Positions 29,347 to 39,528 of a DNA stretch of 64,000 nt are shown piece after piece. Origin of the DNA: Mycolicibacterium baixiangningiae (GTDB lineage Bacteria; Actinomycetota; Actinomycetes; Mycobacteriales; Mycobacteriaceae); NCBI RefSeq assembly GCF_016313185.1, contig NZ_CP066218.1, positions 3,534,001-3,598,000 on the forward strand, written 5' to 3'. The number at the start of each line of letters is the position of its first letter. Within the stretch, counting starts at the first letter, position 1. Position numbers and translations under genes: made by a program. The notes beneath the pieces were generated by a model. It searched no databases. It saw only the letters and a list, made by a program, of their open reading frames with translations, and had not been told where the DNA came from.

Positions 29347-30380
29347 GTCTCCTGGCCTGCGGCGGTCAGCGCCAGCAGCCGCGACGTCGCCCGCAGGTAC
29401 TTCTTGCGGAATCCGCCGGCGAGCATGTCCTCGCTGAAGATGGTGTCCAGCTTGGCACCCGAGGCCACCACCGGGATGCCCGCGTCGTAGAGCCGGTCGG
29501 TCAGCGACACCAGGCGCAGCGCGACGCTCTGATCGTCGAGTGCGTGCACCCCGGTGATGAACACCTGCGAGACCCCCTCGATCAGCGACAGGTACCGCGA
29601 CGGATGCATGGTCGCCAGGTGCTTGCACAGGGAGTCGAAGTCGTCGAGTGTCGCGTCCGGGGTCTTTTCGGCGCGGTCGGTGACCTCCGCGTCGGTCAGT
29701 GGTTCCGGTGCAGGCGGTAGGTCGCGGTGACGGTAGTCGGGACCCTCGATCCGCACAGTGGTGAAAATCGAAGCGAGCGTGTTGATTTCGCGAAGGAAGT
29801 CGTGCGCGGCGAAGCGGCCCTCCCCCAGCTGTTCGGGCAGCGTGTTCGACGTGGCCGCGATCGACACGCCCCGCTCGACCAGCTGTGAGAGCAGCCGGGA
29901 GATCAGCGTCGTGTTACCCGGGTCGTCGAGTTCGAACTCGTCGATGCAGACCACCACGTAGTCACTGAGTAACTCCACGCTCTCCACGAACCCGAAGACA
30001 CCGGCGAGCTGGGTGAGTTCGCCGAACGTCGCGAACGCTTTCGGCTCGGGCAGCTCGTAGTACGACGACGCCAGCAGATGCGTCTTGCCCACACCGAACC
30101 CGCCGTCGAGGTACACCCCGACGCCGGGCAGCACTTCGCGCTTGCCGAACAGCTTCTTCTTCCCGGCGCGCCGCGTCGCCGCCTCGGCGCAGAAGGCCCG
30201 GCAGGCGTCCACGGCCGCGGCCTGAGACGGCTCGGCGGGATCGGGCCGGTAATTGTCGAAGCTGACGTGGGTGAACGTCGGCGGTGGCACCAGCTGGGCG
30301 ACGAGGCGCTCGGGAGTGACGCTGGGATGCCGGTCGACGAGATGGCCCGGTTGATTCGTCGCACCACTGGACCCATGCAT
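29343..30380 (-). CDS. zapE: ZapE/AFG1-like AAA+ ATPase
   Basis: A 345-residue ATPase. Walker A is DGGFGVGKTHLLAS (about residue 100), Walker B VVVCIDEFELDDPG, sensor 1 SIAATSNTLPEQLG, and a following arginine-rich region FRKKYLRAT is present near the C-terminus. In E. coli ZapE is a division-associated ATPase; mitochondrial AFG1 acts in membrane-protein turnover. The role in mycobacteria is not established. ATG 30380 (MHGSSGATNQ). The M. tuberculosis orthologue lies in the same place, but the ribD-like neighbour found there is absent here. Confidence 0.9.
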   Translation of the reverse strand: MHGSSGATNQPGHLVDRHPSVTPERLVAQLVPPPTFTHVSFDNYRPDPAEPSQAAAVDACRAFCAEAATRRAGKKKLFGKREVLPGVGVYLDGGFGVGKTHLLASSYYELPEPKAFATFGELTQLAGVFGFVESVELLSDYVVVCIDEFELDDPGNTTLISRLLSQLVERGVSIAATSNTLPEQLGEGRFAAHDFLREINTLASIFTTVRIEGPDYRHRDLPPAPEPLTDAEVTDRAEKTPDATLDDFDSLCKHLATMHPSRYLSLIEGVSQVFITGVHALDDQSVALRLVSLTDRLYDAGIPVVASGAKLDTIFSEDMLAGGFRKKYLRATSRLLALTAAGQET

Positions 30381-30500
30381 GGGGGCAGCGTAGCGACGCG
30401 CAGCAATCGTTCCCATGCCCGACGCGGCGGCTGGGACGCAGTTCACAGTGCTGGGACTGTCGAGGCGGTCGCCGACCGCCGCGCCGCTACTGTGGTCAGC

Positions 30501-32063
30501 ATGCGTCGGCACCCCCCGCTGCTCCGGGCCGTGAGCCTGTCGACGGTCGCGCTGGTGCTGGCCGGCTGCGCGCCCGGGCTGGCAGCCAACCCGCGGTACG
30601 CCACCGACAACGGGGCGCGGCCGCAGGGCCAGCCCGAAACCACCCAACCGCAGGCCGGCCCGCCCGCGGTCGAGGTGCCGAAGAACGACCTGTCATGGCG
30701 CAACTGCACCGACCAGGTGTTCGGCGACGCGGCCGTCGATCCGGTGCCGGGTGTGACGCTGGACTGCGCGACCTACGACGCCGACCTCGACCCGATCGAC
30801 GGCGCGAGCGGCACGGTCACCATCGGCGTCGTGCGGGCCACCTCGGCTCGCACGCCCCCCGACGCCGGCCCGGTGGTGATGACGACCGGTTCGGACCTAC
30901 CGTCCTCGGTGCAGCTCCCGGTCTGGCTGGAGCGTTCGCAGGCGCTGCTCGACAAACACCCCGTGGTCGCGGTGGACCGCCGCGGCATCGGGATGTCCGG
31001 GGCACTGGAATGCCGCGACCTCTACGACCGCCAGGAGATGATCGAGCAGGCGCAGTTCTCCTACGGTGACGATCCGGTCGCCAACCTCAGCGCGATCACG
31101 ATGACGGCCACGACCAGTTGCACCGACACCATCGCCCCCGGCGACTCCGCCTACAACAACGCCCACGCCGCCGAGGACCTCGAGCGGTTGCGCAGCACCT
31201 GGGATGTGCCGACCCTGGCGTTGCTCGGCATCGGTAACGGCGCCCAGGTGGCATTGGCCTACGCCGGCTCCCACCCCAACAAGGTGGCCCGCCTGGCGCT
31301 CGACTCGCCCCTGCCGCTGGCGATCGGCGCCGAGGCCGCCGCCGAACAGCGCGTCAAGGGGGAACAGGCCGCGCTCGACGCCTGGGCCGCACAGTGTGTG
31401 GCGATCGGCTGCCCGGCCGCACCCGATCCGAAGGGTGTCGTGGACGGACTGCTGGCCGAGGCGCGCGCGGGTAACGGCCCCGGCGGGGCGTCGGTGGCCG
31501 CGGTCACCGACGCCATCTCCACGGCGCTGGCGTTCCCGAAGGGCGACGGTGTCGCCGCCACCAACGATCTCGGCGCCGCGCTGGCCGGCGCAGCCGACGG
31601 GGACAGCGCCCGGCTCACCGCTCTGATCACCGAATCCGAGGCGCTGCGCCAGACCGACGGGCAGTTCGTCAACTCCTGCAGCGACGCGCTGAACCGCCCG
31701 ACCCCCGACCGGGTGCGCGAGCTGGTGGTCGCGTGGGGCAAGCAGTACCCGCAGTTCGGCGTCGTCGGCGCGCTTGACCTCGTCACGTGCCTCAACTGGC
31801 CGAGCGGATCGGCGCCTCCCGAACCGAAGGACCTGCCGGTGCCCGTGTTGCTGCTCGGCGTCCAGAACGACCCGATCGTGGGCAACGAAGGCGTCGCCGC
31901 GGTCGCGGCCACGATCCTCAACGCCGGGGCCTCCAACAAGCGCGTGATGTGGCAGGGAATCGGCCACGGAGCGAGCGTCTATTCGGCATGCGCACTGGCG
32001 CCGGTGGTGGGTTACATCGACAACGGCACGCCACCGGACACCGACACGTACTGTCCGGCCTGA
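30501..32063 (+). CDS. Exported alpha/beta-hydrolase lipoprotein (Rv2672-like, possible peptidase)
   Basis: A 520-residue lipoprotein: signal peptide with lipobox LVLAGC (lipidated Cys about residue 22), then a Pro/Gln-rich linker and an alpha/beta-hydrolase fold of the TAP/SCO7095 prolyl-tripeptidyl-peptidase type. The oxyanion/strand region VVAVDRRGIGMSGALECRDL and nucleophile elbow LLGIGNGAQVALAYAGSHPN (G-X-G-N-G, where Ser of GXSXG is replaced by Asn) are visible, followed by LLGVQNDPIVGNEG and the late His in GIGHGAS. The apparent lack of the catalytic serine suggests a degenerate or alternative active site. Upstream of aftC. Confidence 0.82.
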   Translation: MRRHPPLLRAVSLSTVALVLAGCAPGLAANPRYATDNGARPQGQPETTQPQAGPPAVEVPKNDLSWRNCTDQVFGDAAVDPVPGVTLDCATYDADLDPIDGASGTVTIGVVRATSARTPPDAGPVVMTTGSDLPSSVQLPVWLERSQALLDKHPVVAVDRRGIGMSGALECRDLYDRQEMIEQAQFSYGDDPVANLSAITMTATTSCTDTIAPGDSAYNNAHAAEDLERLRSTWDVPTLALLGIGNGAQVALAYAGSHPNKVARLALDSPLPLAIGAEAAAEQRVKGEQAALDAWAAQCVAIGCPAAPDPKGVVDGLLAEARAGNGPGGASVAAVTDAISTALAFPKGDGVAATNDLGAALAGAADGDSARLTALITESEALRQTDGQFVNSCSDALNRPTPDRVRELVVAWGKQYPQFGVVGALDLVTCLNWPSGSAPPEPKDLPVPVLLLGVQNDPIVGNEGVAAVAATILNAGASNKRVMWQGIGHGASVYSACALAPVVGYIDNGTPPDTDTYCPA

Positions 32064-32084
32064 CGTCTGGCGCCGTGAGCGCCG

Positions 32085-33401
32085 GTGTACGGTTCGCTCG
32101 TGGCGGCAGTAGACACCCTTCGCACCGGCCTCCTCAACGCCTTCCGACCACGCACGTCCCCGCCGAATACGGCGACGGTGCTGCGCTCGGTCCTGTGGCC
32201 GTTGGCGATCATGTCGGTCATCCATCGATGCTTCGTCCTGGCCACCAACGGCTACGTCACCGACGACTTCGGGCCGGTGTACCGGGCGGTCATCAACTTC
32301 AAGCTCGGCTGGGACATCTACAACGAGCACTTCGACCACGTCGACCCGCACTACCTGTATCCGCCCGGCGGGACGCTTCTGCTCGCGCCGTTCGGCTACC
32401 TGCCCGTCGACGCGTCGCGCTACTGGTTCATCTTCTTCAACACCGTCGCGATCCTGCTCGCCGCCTACCTCCTGCTGAGGTTGTTCGACTTCACGTTGAC
32501 CTCCGTCGCGGCGCCCGCGCTGCTGCTGGCGATGTTCTGCACCGAATCGGTCACCAACACACTGGTTTTCACCAACATCAACGGGTGCCTGCTGCTGATG
32601 GAGGTGTTGTTCTTCCGTTGGCTGCTCGACGGGAGGACGAGCCGCCAGTGGTGGGCCGGCGTGGCCATCGGACTCACGCTGGTGGTCAAGCCCTCGCTGG
32701 CGCCGCTGTTGCTGTTGCCACTGCTCAACCGCCAGTGGCGCCCGCTGGTCACCGCGATCGGTGTTCCGTTGGCGTTCAACATCGTCGCCTGGCCGCTGGT
32801 GAGCGATCCGATGAGCTTCGTCCGGCGCACGATCCCCTACATCCTGTCGACGCGCGACTATTTCAACAGCTCGATCGAGGGCAACGGCATCTACTACGGG
32901 TTGCCGATGTGGTTGATCCTCCTGCTGCGTCTGGCCTTCGTCGTCCTGGCGATCGGCAGCTTGGTACTGCTGTACCGCTACTACCGCGTCCGCGATCCAC
33001 GGTTCTGGATGCTGACGTCCTCGGGCGTGCTGCTGACCACGTCGTTCCTCGTGCTCTCGCTGGGCCAGGGCTACTACTCGATGATGCTGTTCCCGTTCCT
33101 GATGACGGTGGTGCTGCCCAACTCGGTGCTGCGCAACTGGCCGGCCTGGCTGGCGATCTACGGATTCATGGCCATCGACAAATGGTTGCTGACGCACTGG
33201 GTGACCACCGGACGGTTCCTCGAGTACATGCGATTCACCGCCGGCTGGGGGCTGCTGATGGTCGTCGTGTTCACGGTGTTGTACTTCCGCTACCTGGACG
33301 CCAAGGCCGACGGCCGCCTCGACCGGGGTATCGACCCGCCGTGGATGACGGGTCCCGCCGAGGCCCCCGCACGGGCCGAGCGGACCGCGCCGACGGCGTA
33401 G
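32085..33401 (+). CDS. aftC: Alpha-(1->3)-arabinofuranosyltransferase AftC
   Basis: A 438-residue polytopic membrane enzyme of the GT87 (GT-C) type with about ten transmembrane helices. The first extracytoplasmic loop carries the catalytic-type acidic pair in GYVTDDFGPVYRAVINF, followed by WDIYNEHFDHVDPHYLYPPG. AftC adds alpha-1,3 branches to arabinan of arabinogalactan and lipoarabinomannan, using decaprenylphosphoryl-arabinose. The GTG at 32085 gives MYGSLVAAVDTLRTGL, matching the M. tuberculosis start. 21 bp after the hydrolase gene, so probably one transcript. Confidence 0.93.
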   Translation: MYGSLVAAVDTLRTGLLNAFRPRTSPPNTATVLRSVLWPLAIMSVIHRCFVLATNGYVTDDFGPVYRAVINFKLGWDIYNEHFDHVDPHYLYPPGGTLLLAPFGYLPVDASRYWFIFFNTVAILLAAYLLLRLFDFTLTSVAAPALLLAMFCTESVTNTLVFTNINGCLLLMEVLFFRWLLDGRTSRQWWAGVAIGLTLVVKPSLAPLLLLPLLNRQWRPLVTAIGVPLAFNIVAWPLVSDPMSFVRRTIPYILSTRDYFNSSIEGNGIYYGLPMWLILLLRLAFVVLAIGSLVLLYRYYRVRDPRFWMLTSSGVLLTTSFLVLSLGQGYYSMMLFPFLMTVVLPNSVLRNWPAWLAIYGFMAIDKWLLTHWVTTGRFLEYMRFTAGWGLLMVVVFTVLYFRYLDAKADGRLDRGIDPPWMTGPAEAPARAERTAPTA

Positions 33402-33414
33402 TAACTTGGGAGAC

Positions 33415-33825
33415 ATGACTGCTCCGAAGGTGCAACTGACCGACGACGAGTGGCGCAGCAAGCTCACCGCCGAGGAATTCTCGGTCCTGCGCCGGGCCGG
33501 CACCGAGCGGCCGTTCACCGGCGAATACACCGACACCAAGACCGAGGGCATCTACCAGTGCCGCGCGTGCGGCGCCGAACTGTTCCGCAGCACCGAGAAG
33601 TTCGAATCTCATTGCGGCTGGCCGTCGTTCTTCGACCCCGCCGATTCGGACGCGGTGATCCTGCGGACCGACGATTCCCTCGGGATGCGACGGGTCGAGG
33701 TGGTGTGCGCCAACTGCCACAGCCACCTGGGCCACGTATTCGAGGGCGAGGGCTACCCGACCCCGACCGATCAGCGGTACTGCATCAATTCCATCTCACT
33801 GCGGCTGGTGCCGGCGGCCGGATAG
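33415..33825 (+). CDS. msrB: Peptide methionine-R-sulfoxide reductase MsrB
   Basis: A 136-residue protein with the zinc CXXC pairs (CRAC about 45-48, CANC about 96-99), the conserved ESHCGWPSFFD, and the catalytic Cys in QRYCINSISL. It reduces methionine-R-sulfoxide in proteins using thioredoxin. ATG 33415 with GGGAG just upstream. It overlaps the convergent GGDEF-EAL gene by 41 bp. Confidence 0.95.
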   Translation: MTAPKVQLTDDEWRSKLTAEEFSVLRRAGTERPFTGEYTDTKTEGIYQCRACGAELFRSTEKFESHCGWPSFFDPADSDAVILRTDDSLGMRRVEVVCANCHSHLGHVFEGEGYPTPTDQRYCINSISLRLVPAAG

Positions 33826-36115
33826 TCTCCCCGCGCAGCAGCGTCGCGATGGCGGGCGGGCTCAGCGGCGGGCTGTAGTGGAAGCCCTGCGCCACATCGC
33901 AGTTGTAGGCGCGCAAACGCGCGGCGGTCTCCGCGTTCTCCACACCCTCGGCCACTGTCGTCAGCCCGAGGGTCTGCGCGAGTCCGACCACCGCGCGCAC
34001 CACCTCACCGGCCCGGGGGTCCCAGATGATCGGCCCGATGAACCGGCGGTCCAGCTTCACCTCGTCGATCGGCAGCTCGCGCAGATAGCTCAGCGCCGAA
34101 TACCCGCTGCCGAAGTCGTCGATCGCCACCCGTACCCCGTGCGTGCGCAGCGCGCTGAGCACTGCGCAGGACCGTTTGATGTCGGGCAGGATCACATCCT
34201 CGGTGATCTCGATGGTCAGACACTGCGGCGGCAGCCCGCGGGCCTCGAGCGCCGAGACGATCCGGTCGGGCAGCCTGGTGTCGGCCATGGTCGCGGCGAA
34301 CAGGTTGACGGCGATGGGGACGGGGGTGCCGCGCGCCGACCATTCCGCGGCATCGTCGAGCGCCTTGTCGAGCACCAGATCGGTGACCGCCCCCATCAGT
34401 CCGTGCCTGCGGACCAGCGGCAGGAAGTCGTCCGGGCTGAGCACTCCGCGGGAGGAATGCGGCCAGCGCACCAGCGCCTCCAGGCCCGCCAGCTCCGAGG
34501 TCGCGAGGTGGTACTTCGGCTGGTACACCACCGTCAGCTCGAGGCGGTCGATGGCCTGGCGCAGTTCGCCGAGCAGCTGAACGGCCGCCACACCCCCGCC
34601 CTTGACGTCCGGACCTGCCCCCTGCAGCAGACCCGACTGCTCCGGGTACGCCAGCGTCATCTCCGGGGTGAACACGTGCACGCCGTCTGCGCGGGACCGC
34701 TTGGCGGCGTACATCGCCGCGTCTGCGCGTTTGAACAGCTGCTCGCCGAAGGGGTCGGATTCGTCGTCCGGCGCCGCGGCGGCCAGCCCGACGCTGGGCC
34801 GCATCAGCAATCGCTGTCCGTCGACGACGAACGGTGAGTCGAAGGACTCCACGATACGGTGGGCGATCTCCAGCGAGCGGTCGACGGGGTCTTCGATGAG
34901 AACGGCGAACTCATCGCCACCGAGTCTCGCGACGGTGTCACCGGGCCGCACACACCTCACCAGACGGTCGCCGACCTGCGTGAGCAGTTGGTTGCCCGCC
35001 GCGTGCCCCAGGCTGTCGTTGACGACCTTGAAGTCGTTGAGGTCCAGGGAGAGAACGGCGACGGCGCGCGGATCCCGTTCCCGCACCTGCATGGCGTGCG
35101 CCAGCCGGTCGTTGAACAGGGCGAGATTGGCCAGTCCGGTCAGCGGACAACGCAGCGCCTGGTCGGCCACCACGCGCAGAAGCCTGCGGTTCTCCCACGA
35201 GGCCAGGAACTGCCGCAGGCAGATGGCGACGATCACCACGATCACGGTCACTCGCAGCACACCGTCCAGGACCACGACCGTCGCGACGGTACCGCCGAGC
35301 AGAAGGGGCACAAACGGCAACCACAGCGACATGCTGGTGGGCATCTGCGTGGTGCTTTCCGGTGTGACGGGCAGGCCGCGGCTGAGCAGGGCTGCAGCGC
35401 CGAAGAGGGCCGAGCCGCACACCCAGCCCAGGTCGATGGGATGGCCCGGGGAGTAATCCCCGCGTGCGGTGAGCCAGGCGAAGGCGCTGTCGGACAGGGT
35501 GAACAAGACGAGCGCCATGGTGATCAGCGCCAACGGACGCCGCTGACGGGTATGGGCCCGGACCAGGACCAGGCCCGCGACGGCGAGGATCATCAGGTCG
35601 GCTACCGGGTAGGCCAGGGCCAGCCCGACGGTGAACCGGTCCTCCCGGTAGGTCTCGTACACGCTGCGCAGTACCAGCACCCACGACATCAGGAACAACG
35701 ACAGGGCGAAGATCAGACCGTCGAGCACGAGGCGCAGCCGGGACTGCCCGACGGCCCCGATGGGCCACTGCACCAGCGCCACACAGCCGAATATCGGGAA
35801 CAGGATGTACCCGAAGTCGCCGGGCGACGGGAACGTCGCGCTGTCCAGTACCGAGTCCAGATAACCCCAGACCACGGCCCCGGCGGTCCAGCCGCCGAAC
35901 GCGATGGCGAAACAGACCCAGACGGTGCGGAACCGTCCCGTGGCGGCGCGGGCGGCCAGCATGGCGCACACCACCGCATACCCCGCGAAGACCGCGACGC
36001 CGATGTTGTCGGCGACGACGGCGCCGGGCAGACCACCGAGCACCCAGACCGCCAGGATCACGGCCGCGAACGCGGAAGCGGCGATCGCGCTCGCTGCCCG
36101 GGGTCTCGCGCGCAT
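33785..36115 (-). CDS. Membrane GGDEF-EAL cyclic-di-GMP enzyme
   Basis: A 776-residue protein with about nine N-terminal transmembrane segments (residues 10-300), a GGDEF domain (about 322-485) and an EAL domain (about 515-765). The diguanylate-cyclase motif is intact, RLGGDEFAV (399-403), with an I-site R390-P-G-D393 five residues before it. The phosphodiesterase motif is intact, GLEALVRW, as are downstream motifs TIEITEDV, AIDDFGSGYS and AEGVEN. Both activities are therefore possible. The membrane part may sense an envelope signal. ATG 36115; monocistronic and convergent with msrB. Confidence 0.93.
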   Translation of the reverse strand: MRARPRAASAIAASAFAAVILAVWVLGGLPGAVVADNIGVAVFAGYAVVCAMLAARAATGRFRTVWVCFAIAFGGWTAGAVVWGYLDSVLDSATFPSPGDFGYILFPIFGCVALVQWPIGAVGQSRLRLVLDGLIFALSLFLMSWVLVLRSVYETYREDRFTVGLALAYPVADLMILAVAGLVLVRAHTRQRRPLALITMALVLFTLSDSAFAWLTARGDYSPGHPIDLGWVCGSALFGAAALLSRGLPVTPESTTQMPTSMSLWLPFVPLLLGGTVATVVVLDGVLRVTVIVVIVAICLRQFLASWENRRLLRVVADQALRCPLTGLANLALFNDRLAHAMQVRERDPRAVAVLSLDLNDFKVVNDSLGHAAGNQLLTQVGDRLVRCVRPGDTVARLGGDEFAVLIEDPVDRSLEIAHRIVESFDSPFVVDGQRLLMRPSVGLAAAAPDDESDPFGEQLFKRADAAMYAAKRSRADGVHVFTPEMTLAYPEQSGLLQGAGPDVKGGGVAAVQLLGELRQAIDRLELTVVYQPKYHLATSELAGLEALVRWPHSSRGVLSPDDFLPLVRRHGLMGAVTDLVLDKALDDAAEWSARGTPVPIAVNLFAATMADTRLPDRIVSALEARGLPPQCLTIEITEDVILPDIKRSCAVLSALRTHGVRVAIDDFGSGYSALSYLRELPIDEVKLDRRFIGPIIWDPRAGEVVRAVVGLAQTLGLTTVAEGVENAETAARLRAYNCDVAQGFHYSPPLSPPAIATLLRGETIRPPAPAAVRWN

Positions 36116-36250
36116 GCTCGACGCCCCCTCCCGGCCGCTTCACGTGGGGCGCCCGAGCCTCCCCGACGCGGGCGTCCGTCCGCAGGCTAGCAAATGGCCT
36201 CTTGACCGTCGACGCTAATTGAGAACGGAAATATGACGGTGGGCAACGCG

Positions 36251-36955
36251 CTACGGCAGCCGCGTGACGAGCTCCTCGACGCTCACCCGCGGGCCGGTGA
36301 AGAACGGGGTTTCCTCGCGGACGTGGCGCCGGGCGTCGGTGGCACGAAGATCACGCATGAGGTCGACGATGCGGTGCAGTTCGGGCGCTTCGAAGGCGAG
36401 GATCCACTCGTAGTCGCCGAGTGCGAACGCCGGCACGGTGTTGGCGCGGACGTCCTTGTATCCGCGCGCCGCCATCCCGTGTTCGCTCAGCATCCGCCTG
36501 CGCTCGTCGTCGGGCAGCAGGTACCAGTCCAGCGACCGGACGAACGGGTACACGCAGATGTAGTTGCCCGGATCCTCACCGGCGAGGAAGGCGGGGATGT
36601 GGCTCTTGTTGAACTCGGCGGGCCGGTGGAGCGCGACGTTGCTCCACACCGGTGTGCTGGCCCGGCCGAGCGCGGTGGTGCGGCGGAAATCGGCGTACGT
36701 GGCCTGCAGCGCCTCGACGTTGGCGGCGTGGGTCCACATCATGAAATCGGCATCGGCCCGCATGCCCGCGATGTCGTAGACGCCGCGGACCACGACGCCG
36801 CCTTCCTCCTGCTGTTTGAGGAAGGTGGCGGTCTCGTCGACGATCGCCACACGCGCCTGCTCGTCGTAACCCAACTCCCCCGGGCGTACCGAGAACACCG
36901 AGAACATCAGGTAGCGGATGGTGGAGTTGAGTGCGTCGAAGTCGAGCTTGGCCAT
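36251..36955 (-). CDS. chdC: Coproheme decarboxylase ChdC (HemQ)
   Basis: A 234-residue chlorite-dismutase-family protein catalysing the last step of the coproporphyrin-dependent haem pathway, decarboxylating coproheme with peroxide. Family signatures are [51 protein letters not shown] (with the catalytic-type Tyr) and [23 protein letters not shown] 36955, five bp after the cgoX stop. Cotranscribed with cgoX and hemE. Confidence 0.94.
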   Translation of the reverse strand: MAKLDFDALNSTIRYLMFSVFSVRPGELGYDEQARVAIVDETATFLKQQEEGGVVVRGVYDIAGMRADADFMMWTHAANVEALQATYADFRRTTALGRASTPVWSNVALHRPAEFNKSHIPAFLAGEDPGNYICVYPFVRSLDWYLLPDDERRRMLSEHGMAARGYKDVRANTVPAFALGDYEWILAFEAPELHRIVDLMRDLRATDARRHVREETPFFTGPRVSVEELVTRLP

Positions 36956-36960
36956 GGTTC

Positions 36961-38331
36961 CTATCGTGCCACGCCGGCGGTGGCCAACGATGCCACCGCC
37001 CTGTTCGCCGACGCCACACACGCGGGTACGCCGATCCCGTCCAGATAGCCGCCCGCGACCACGACCTCACGCGGCAGGCCGGCCCGCAGTTCGGCGACCA
37101 GTTCGGCGTGGCCGGGGCCGTACTGCGGCATCGCGTCGAGCCAGCGCTGCACATGGCTGTCGACCGGCTCGACGTCGATGCCGAACACCGTCGCCAGATC
37201 GGCGGCGGCCCACGCCAGCAGATCCTCGTCCCCGGCCCTGCGGGCCAGATCGTCCCCGAAGCGACCATAGGACAGCCGCACCAGTTCGACGTTCCCCCGC
37301 TGGCCCCACTTCCGTGACGACAGGGTGATCGCCTTGGCACGCAGTCGATTTCGGGCTCCGTGCTCCGCGGTGGCGACCAGCACCCCGGAGTGCTGCGGCA
37401 GCGGCGTGCCGCCGGGCAGCGCCAGCGCGACCACCGCCGCGGAAGCCACCGCGATGCGACGCGCGGCGGCCGCGGTGCGCGGGGCGATGTCCTCGACCAA
37501 CCGCGGCAGCCGCGGCGCGGGCACCGCCAGCACCACGGCGTCAGCCGGCCACCGATGGCCCTCGTCGTCGAGGATCTCGACACCGCGGGCGGTGCGGTCG
37601 ACCCGCTCGACACCGATCTGGGCCCAGTCGATCCCGGCCTGACCGCGCAGCGCGTCCAGCAGGACGGCGTACCCGCCGTCGACCGCCCCGAAGACCGATC
37701 CGGGCGACGGCGGCGGCAACGCCTCGCGCACGGCCTCGGTAAGGCTTCGCGCGCCGCGATCCAGCGCCGCGGCCAGGGTCGGCGCCGCCGCGCGCACCCC
37801 GATGGTGGCGGCAGAACCGGCATAGACGCCGCCGAGGAGCGGATCCACCGAACGGCTGACCACCTGTGTCCCGAACCGGTCGGCGACCAGGTCGGCCACC
37901 GTCGGATCAGCGCCACGCATCCAGCGCAGCGGGCGCAGGGGTTCGTCGGTGATCCGGGCGATCGTCGCCTCGTCGACCAGCCCCACCAGCGACGAAGCCT
38001 GGGACGGGATGCCCTGCAGGGTGCCCTGCGGCATCGGGTGCAGCCGGTCCTGGCTGTAGATGAGCGGGCGCGCGCCGGTGGTGCCGAGCCGGCGGTCGGC
38101 CAGGCCGAGTTCGGCCAGCAGTGCGGGCACCTCGGGACGGCGGGCCACGAAAGCCTCGGCGCCGACGTCGAGCCATTGGCCGCCCACGCGTTCGGTGCGC
38201 AGCACGCCGCCGAGTCGGTCCGCCGGGTCCAGCACGGTGATCGTGGCGTTCGGCCCGCCGGTCACGCGCAGCCGGTATGCCGCGGCCAGACCCGAGATAC
38301 CGCCTCCCACAACGCAGTACGTCGCGCTCAC
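36961..38331 (-). CDS. cgoX: Coproporphyrinogen III oxidase CgoX (HemY type)
   Basis: A 456-residue FAD enzyme. The N-terminal dinucleotide fold is [19 protein letters not shown], followed by [13 protein letters not shown]; the C-terminal FAD motif is [20 protein letters not shown]. In Actinobacteria the HemY protein oxidises coproporphyrinogen III to coproporphyrin III. GTG 38331 overlaps the hemE stop (GTGA); the longer upstream frame is a shadow of hemE. It sits between hemE and chdC, in pathway order with the exception of the ferrochelatase, which is elsewhere. Confidence 0.93.
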   Translation of the reverse strand: MSATYCVVGGGISGLAAAYRLRVTGGPNATITVLDPADRLGGVLRTERVGGQWLDVGAEAFVARRPEVPALLAELGLADRRLGTTGARPLIYSQDRLHPMPQGTLQGIPSQASSLVGLVDEATIARITDEPLRPLRWMRGADPTVADLVADRFGTQVVSRSVDPLLGGVYAGSAATIGVRAAAPTLAAALDRGARSLTEAVREALPPPSPGSVFGAVDGGYAVLLDALRGQAGIDWAQIGVERVDRTARGVEILDDEGHRWPADAVVLAVPAPRLPRLVEDIAPRTAAAARRIAVASAAVVALALPGGTPLPQHSGVLVATAEHGARNRLRAKAITLSSRKWGQRGNVELVRLSYGRFGDDLARRAGDEDLLAWAAADLATVFGIDVEPVDSHVQRWLDAMPQYGPGHAELVAELRAGLPREVVVAGGYLDGIGVPACVASANRAVASLATAGVAR

Positions 38332-39392
38332 AACGAATGCACCAGCTCCACGGTGGCCGTCACGATCCCCGGATCGGTCGCGGGCAGCACGCCGTGACCG
38401 AGGTTGAACACATGCCCCGCCGCCCCGGCGTCGACGGCGCGCCTGCCGTCTTCGACCACCGCACGCACCGCGGGTTCGACCACCGGCCACCCGGCCAGCA
38501 GGACGACCGGATCGAGGTTGCCCTGCAGCGCGCTGCCGCGCTCGACCCGGCTCGCGGCGTCGGTCAGCGAGGTCCGCCAGTCCACGCCCACCACACCGGG
38601 CGCCCCCGACGACGCGATCGCCTCGGACATGGCGCCGAGCAGTTCTGCCGTGCCCACACCGAAGTGGGTCATCGGCACACCGGCCGGTGCGAGCGCCGCG
38701 AAGACCCGGGCGCTGTGGGGCAGCACGTAGGTGCGGTAGTCGGCGAGCGACAGGGTGCCCGCCCACGAATCGAACACCTGCAGCGCGTCGACACCCGCCT
38801 CGACCTGCCCCTGCAGAAATGCGATCGTCACGTCGGTCAGCGCCGACATGAGCGCATGCCAGGTGTCGGGCGCACCGAGCATCATCGCCTTGGTGTGTTC
38901 GTGGTGCTTACTAGGACCGCCCTCCACCAGATAGGACGCCAGCGTGAACGGCGCCCCGGCGAACCCGATCAGGGGGACGTCGCCGAGTGCCTCGGTGAGC
39001 ATCCCCACGGCCTGTTCGACGGGGGCGATCGTCTCGCGTTCGAGCGGCCTGATCGCGGCCACGTCGGCGGCGGTGCGCACCGGATGCTCGATCACCGGGC
39101 CGACGTCGGGCACGATGTCGAGCCCGATGCCCGACGCACGCAACGGCACGACGATGTCGGAGAACAGGATCGCGGCGTCCACCCCGTGCCTGCGCACCGG
39201 CTGCAGCGTGATCTCGGTGATCAACTCGGCGTCGAAGCAGGCCTGCATCATGGTGTTGCGCGCCCGAAGCGCCCGGTACTCGGGCAGCGACCGGCCCGCC
39301 TGACGCATGAACCACACCGGGAGCCGGGCGGGTTTGCGGCCGCGGGCGGCGGCGAGATACGGCGAGTCGGGCAGTTCACGGCGGGTGTTCAT
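38328..39392 (-). CDS. hemE: Uroporphyrinogen decarboxylase
   Basis: A 354-residue TIM-barrel enzyme converting uroporphyrinogen III to coproporphyrinogen III. The hallmark N-terminal motif [20 protein letters not shown] is intact, with [43 protein letters not shown] and [14 protein letters not shown] 39392 ([10 protein letters not shown]) rather than the longer upstream frame, because homologues begin here. First gene of the haem operon; diverges from the DUF3000 gene 136 bp away. Confidence 0.96.
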   Translation of the reverse strand: MNTRRELPDSPYLAAARGRKPARLPVWFMRQAGRSLPEYRALRARNTMMQACFDAELITEITLQPVRRHGVDAAILFSDIVVPLRASGIGLDIVPDVGPVIEHPVRTAADVAAIRPLERETIAPVEQAVGMLTEALGDVPLIGFAGAPFTLASYLVEGGPSKHHEHTKAMMLGAPDTWHALMSALTDVTIAFLQGQVEAGVDALQVFDSWAGTLSLADYRTYVLPHSARVFAALAPAGVPMTHFGVGTAELLGAMSEAIASSGAPGVVGVDWRTSLTDAASRVERGSALQGNLDPVVLLAGWPVVEPAVRAVVEDGRRAVDAGAAGHVFNLGHGVLPATDPGIVTATVELVHSL

Positions 39393-39528
39393 CGCCGTCA
39401 ATGCTGCCACGCCGGCGCCGTCGCCCGCGAACACCGCCGGCGGCCGGCGCGAGGTGCCCGCATCACCATCACGAGTCGGTTCGGCGCGCCTGCGTGGCTG
39501 CGCGGCCGAATGGTCTAGCGTCACCGGC

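Noticed and set aside
30897..33551. An 884-codon minus-strand frame opposite the hydrolase and aftC genes
   Set aside because: Gln/His/Arg-rich shadow composition over two well-identified genes.
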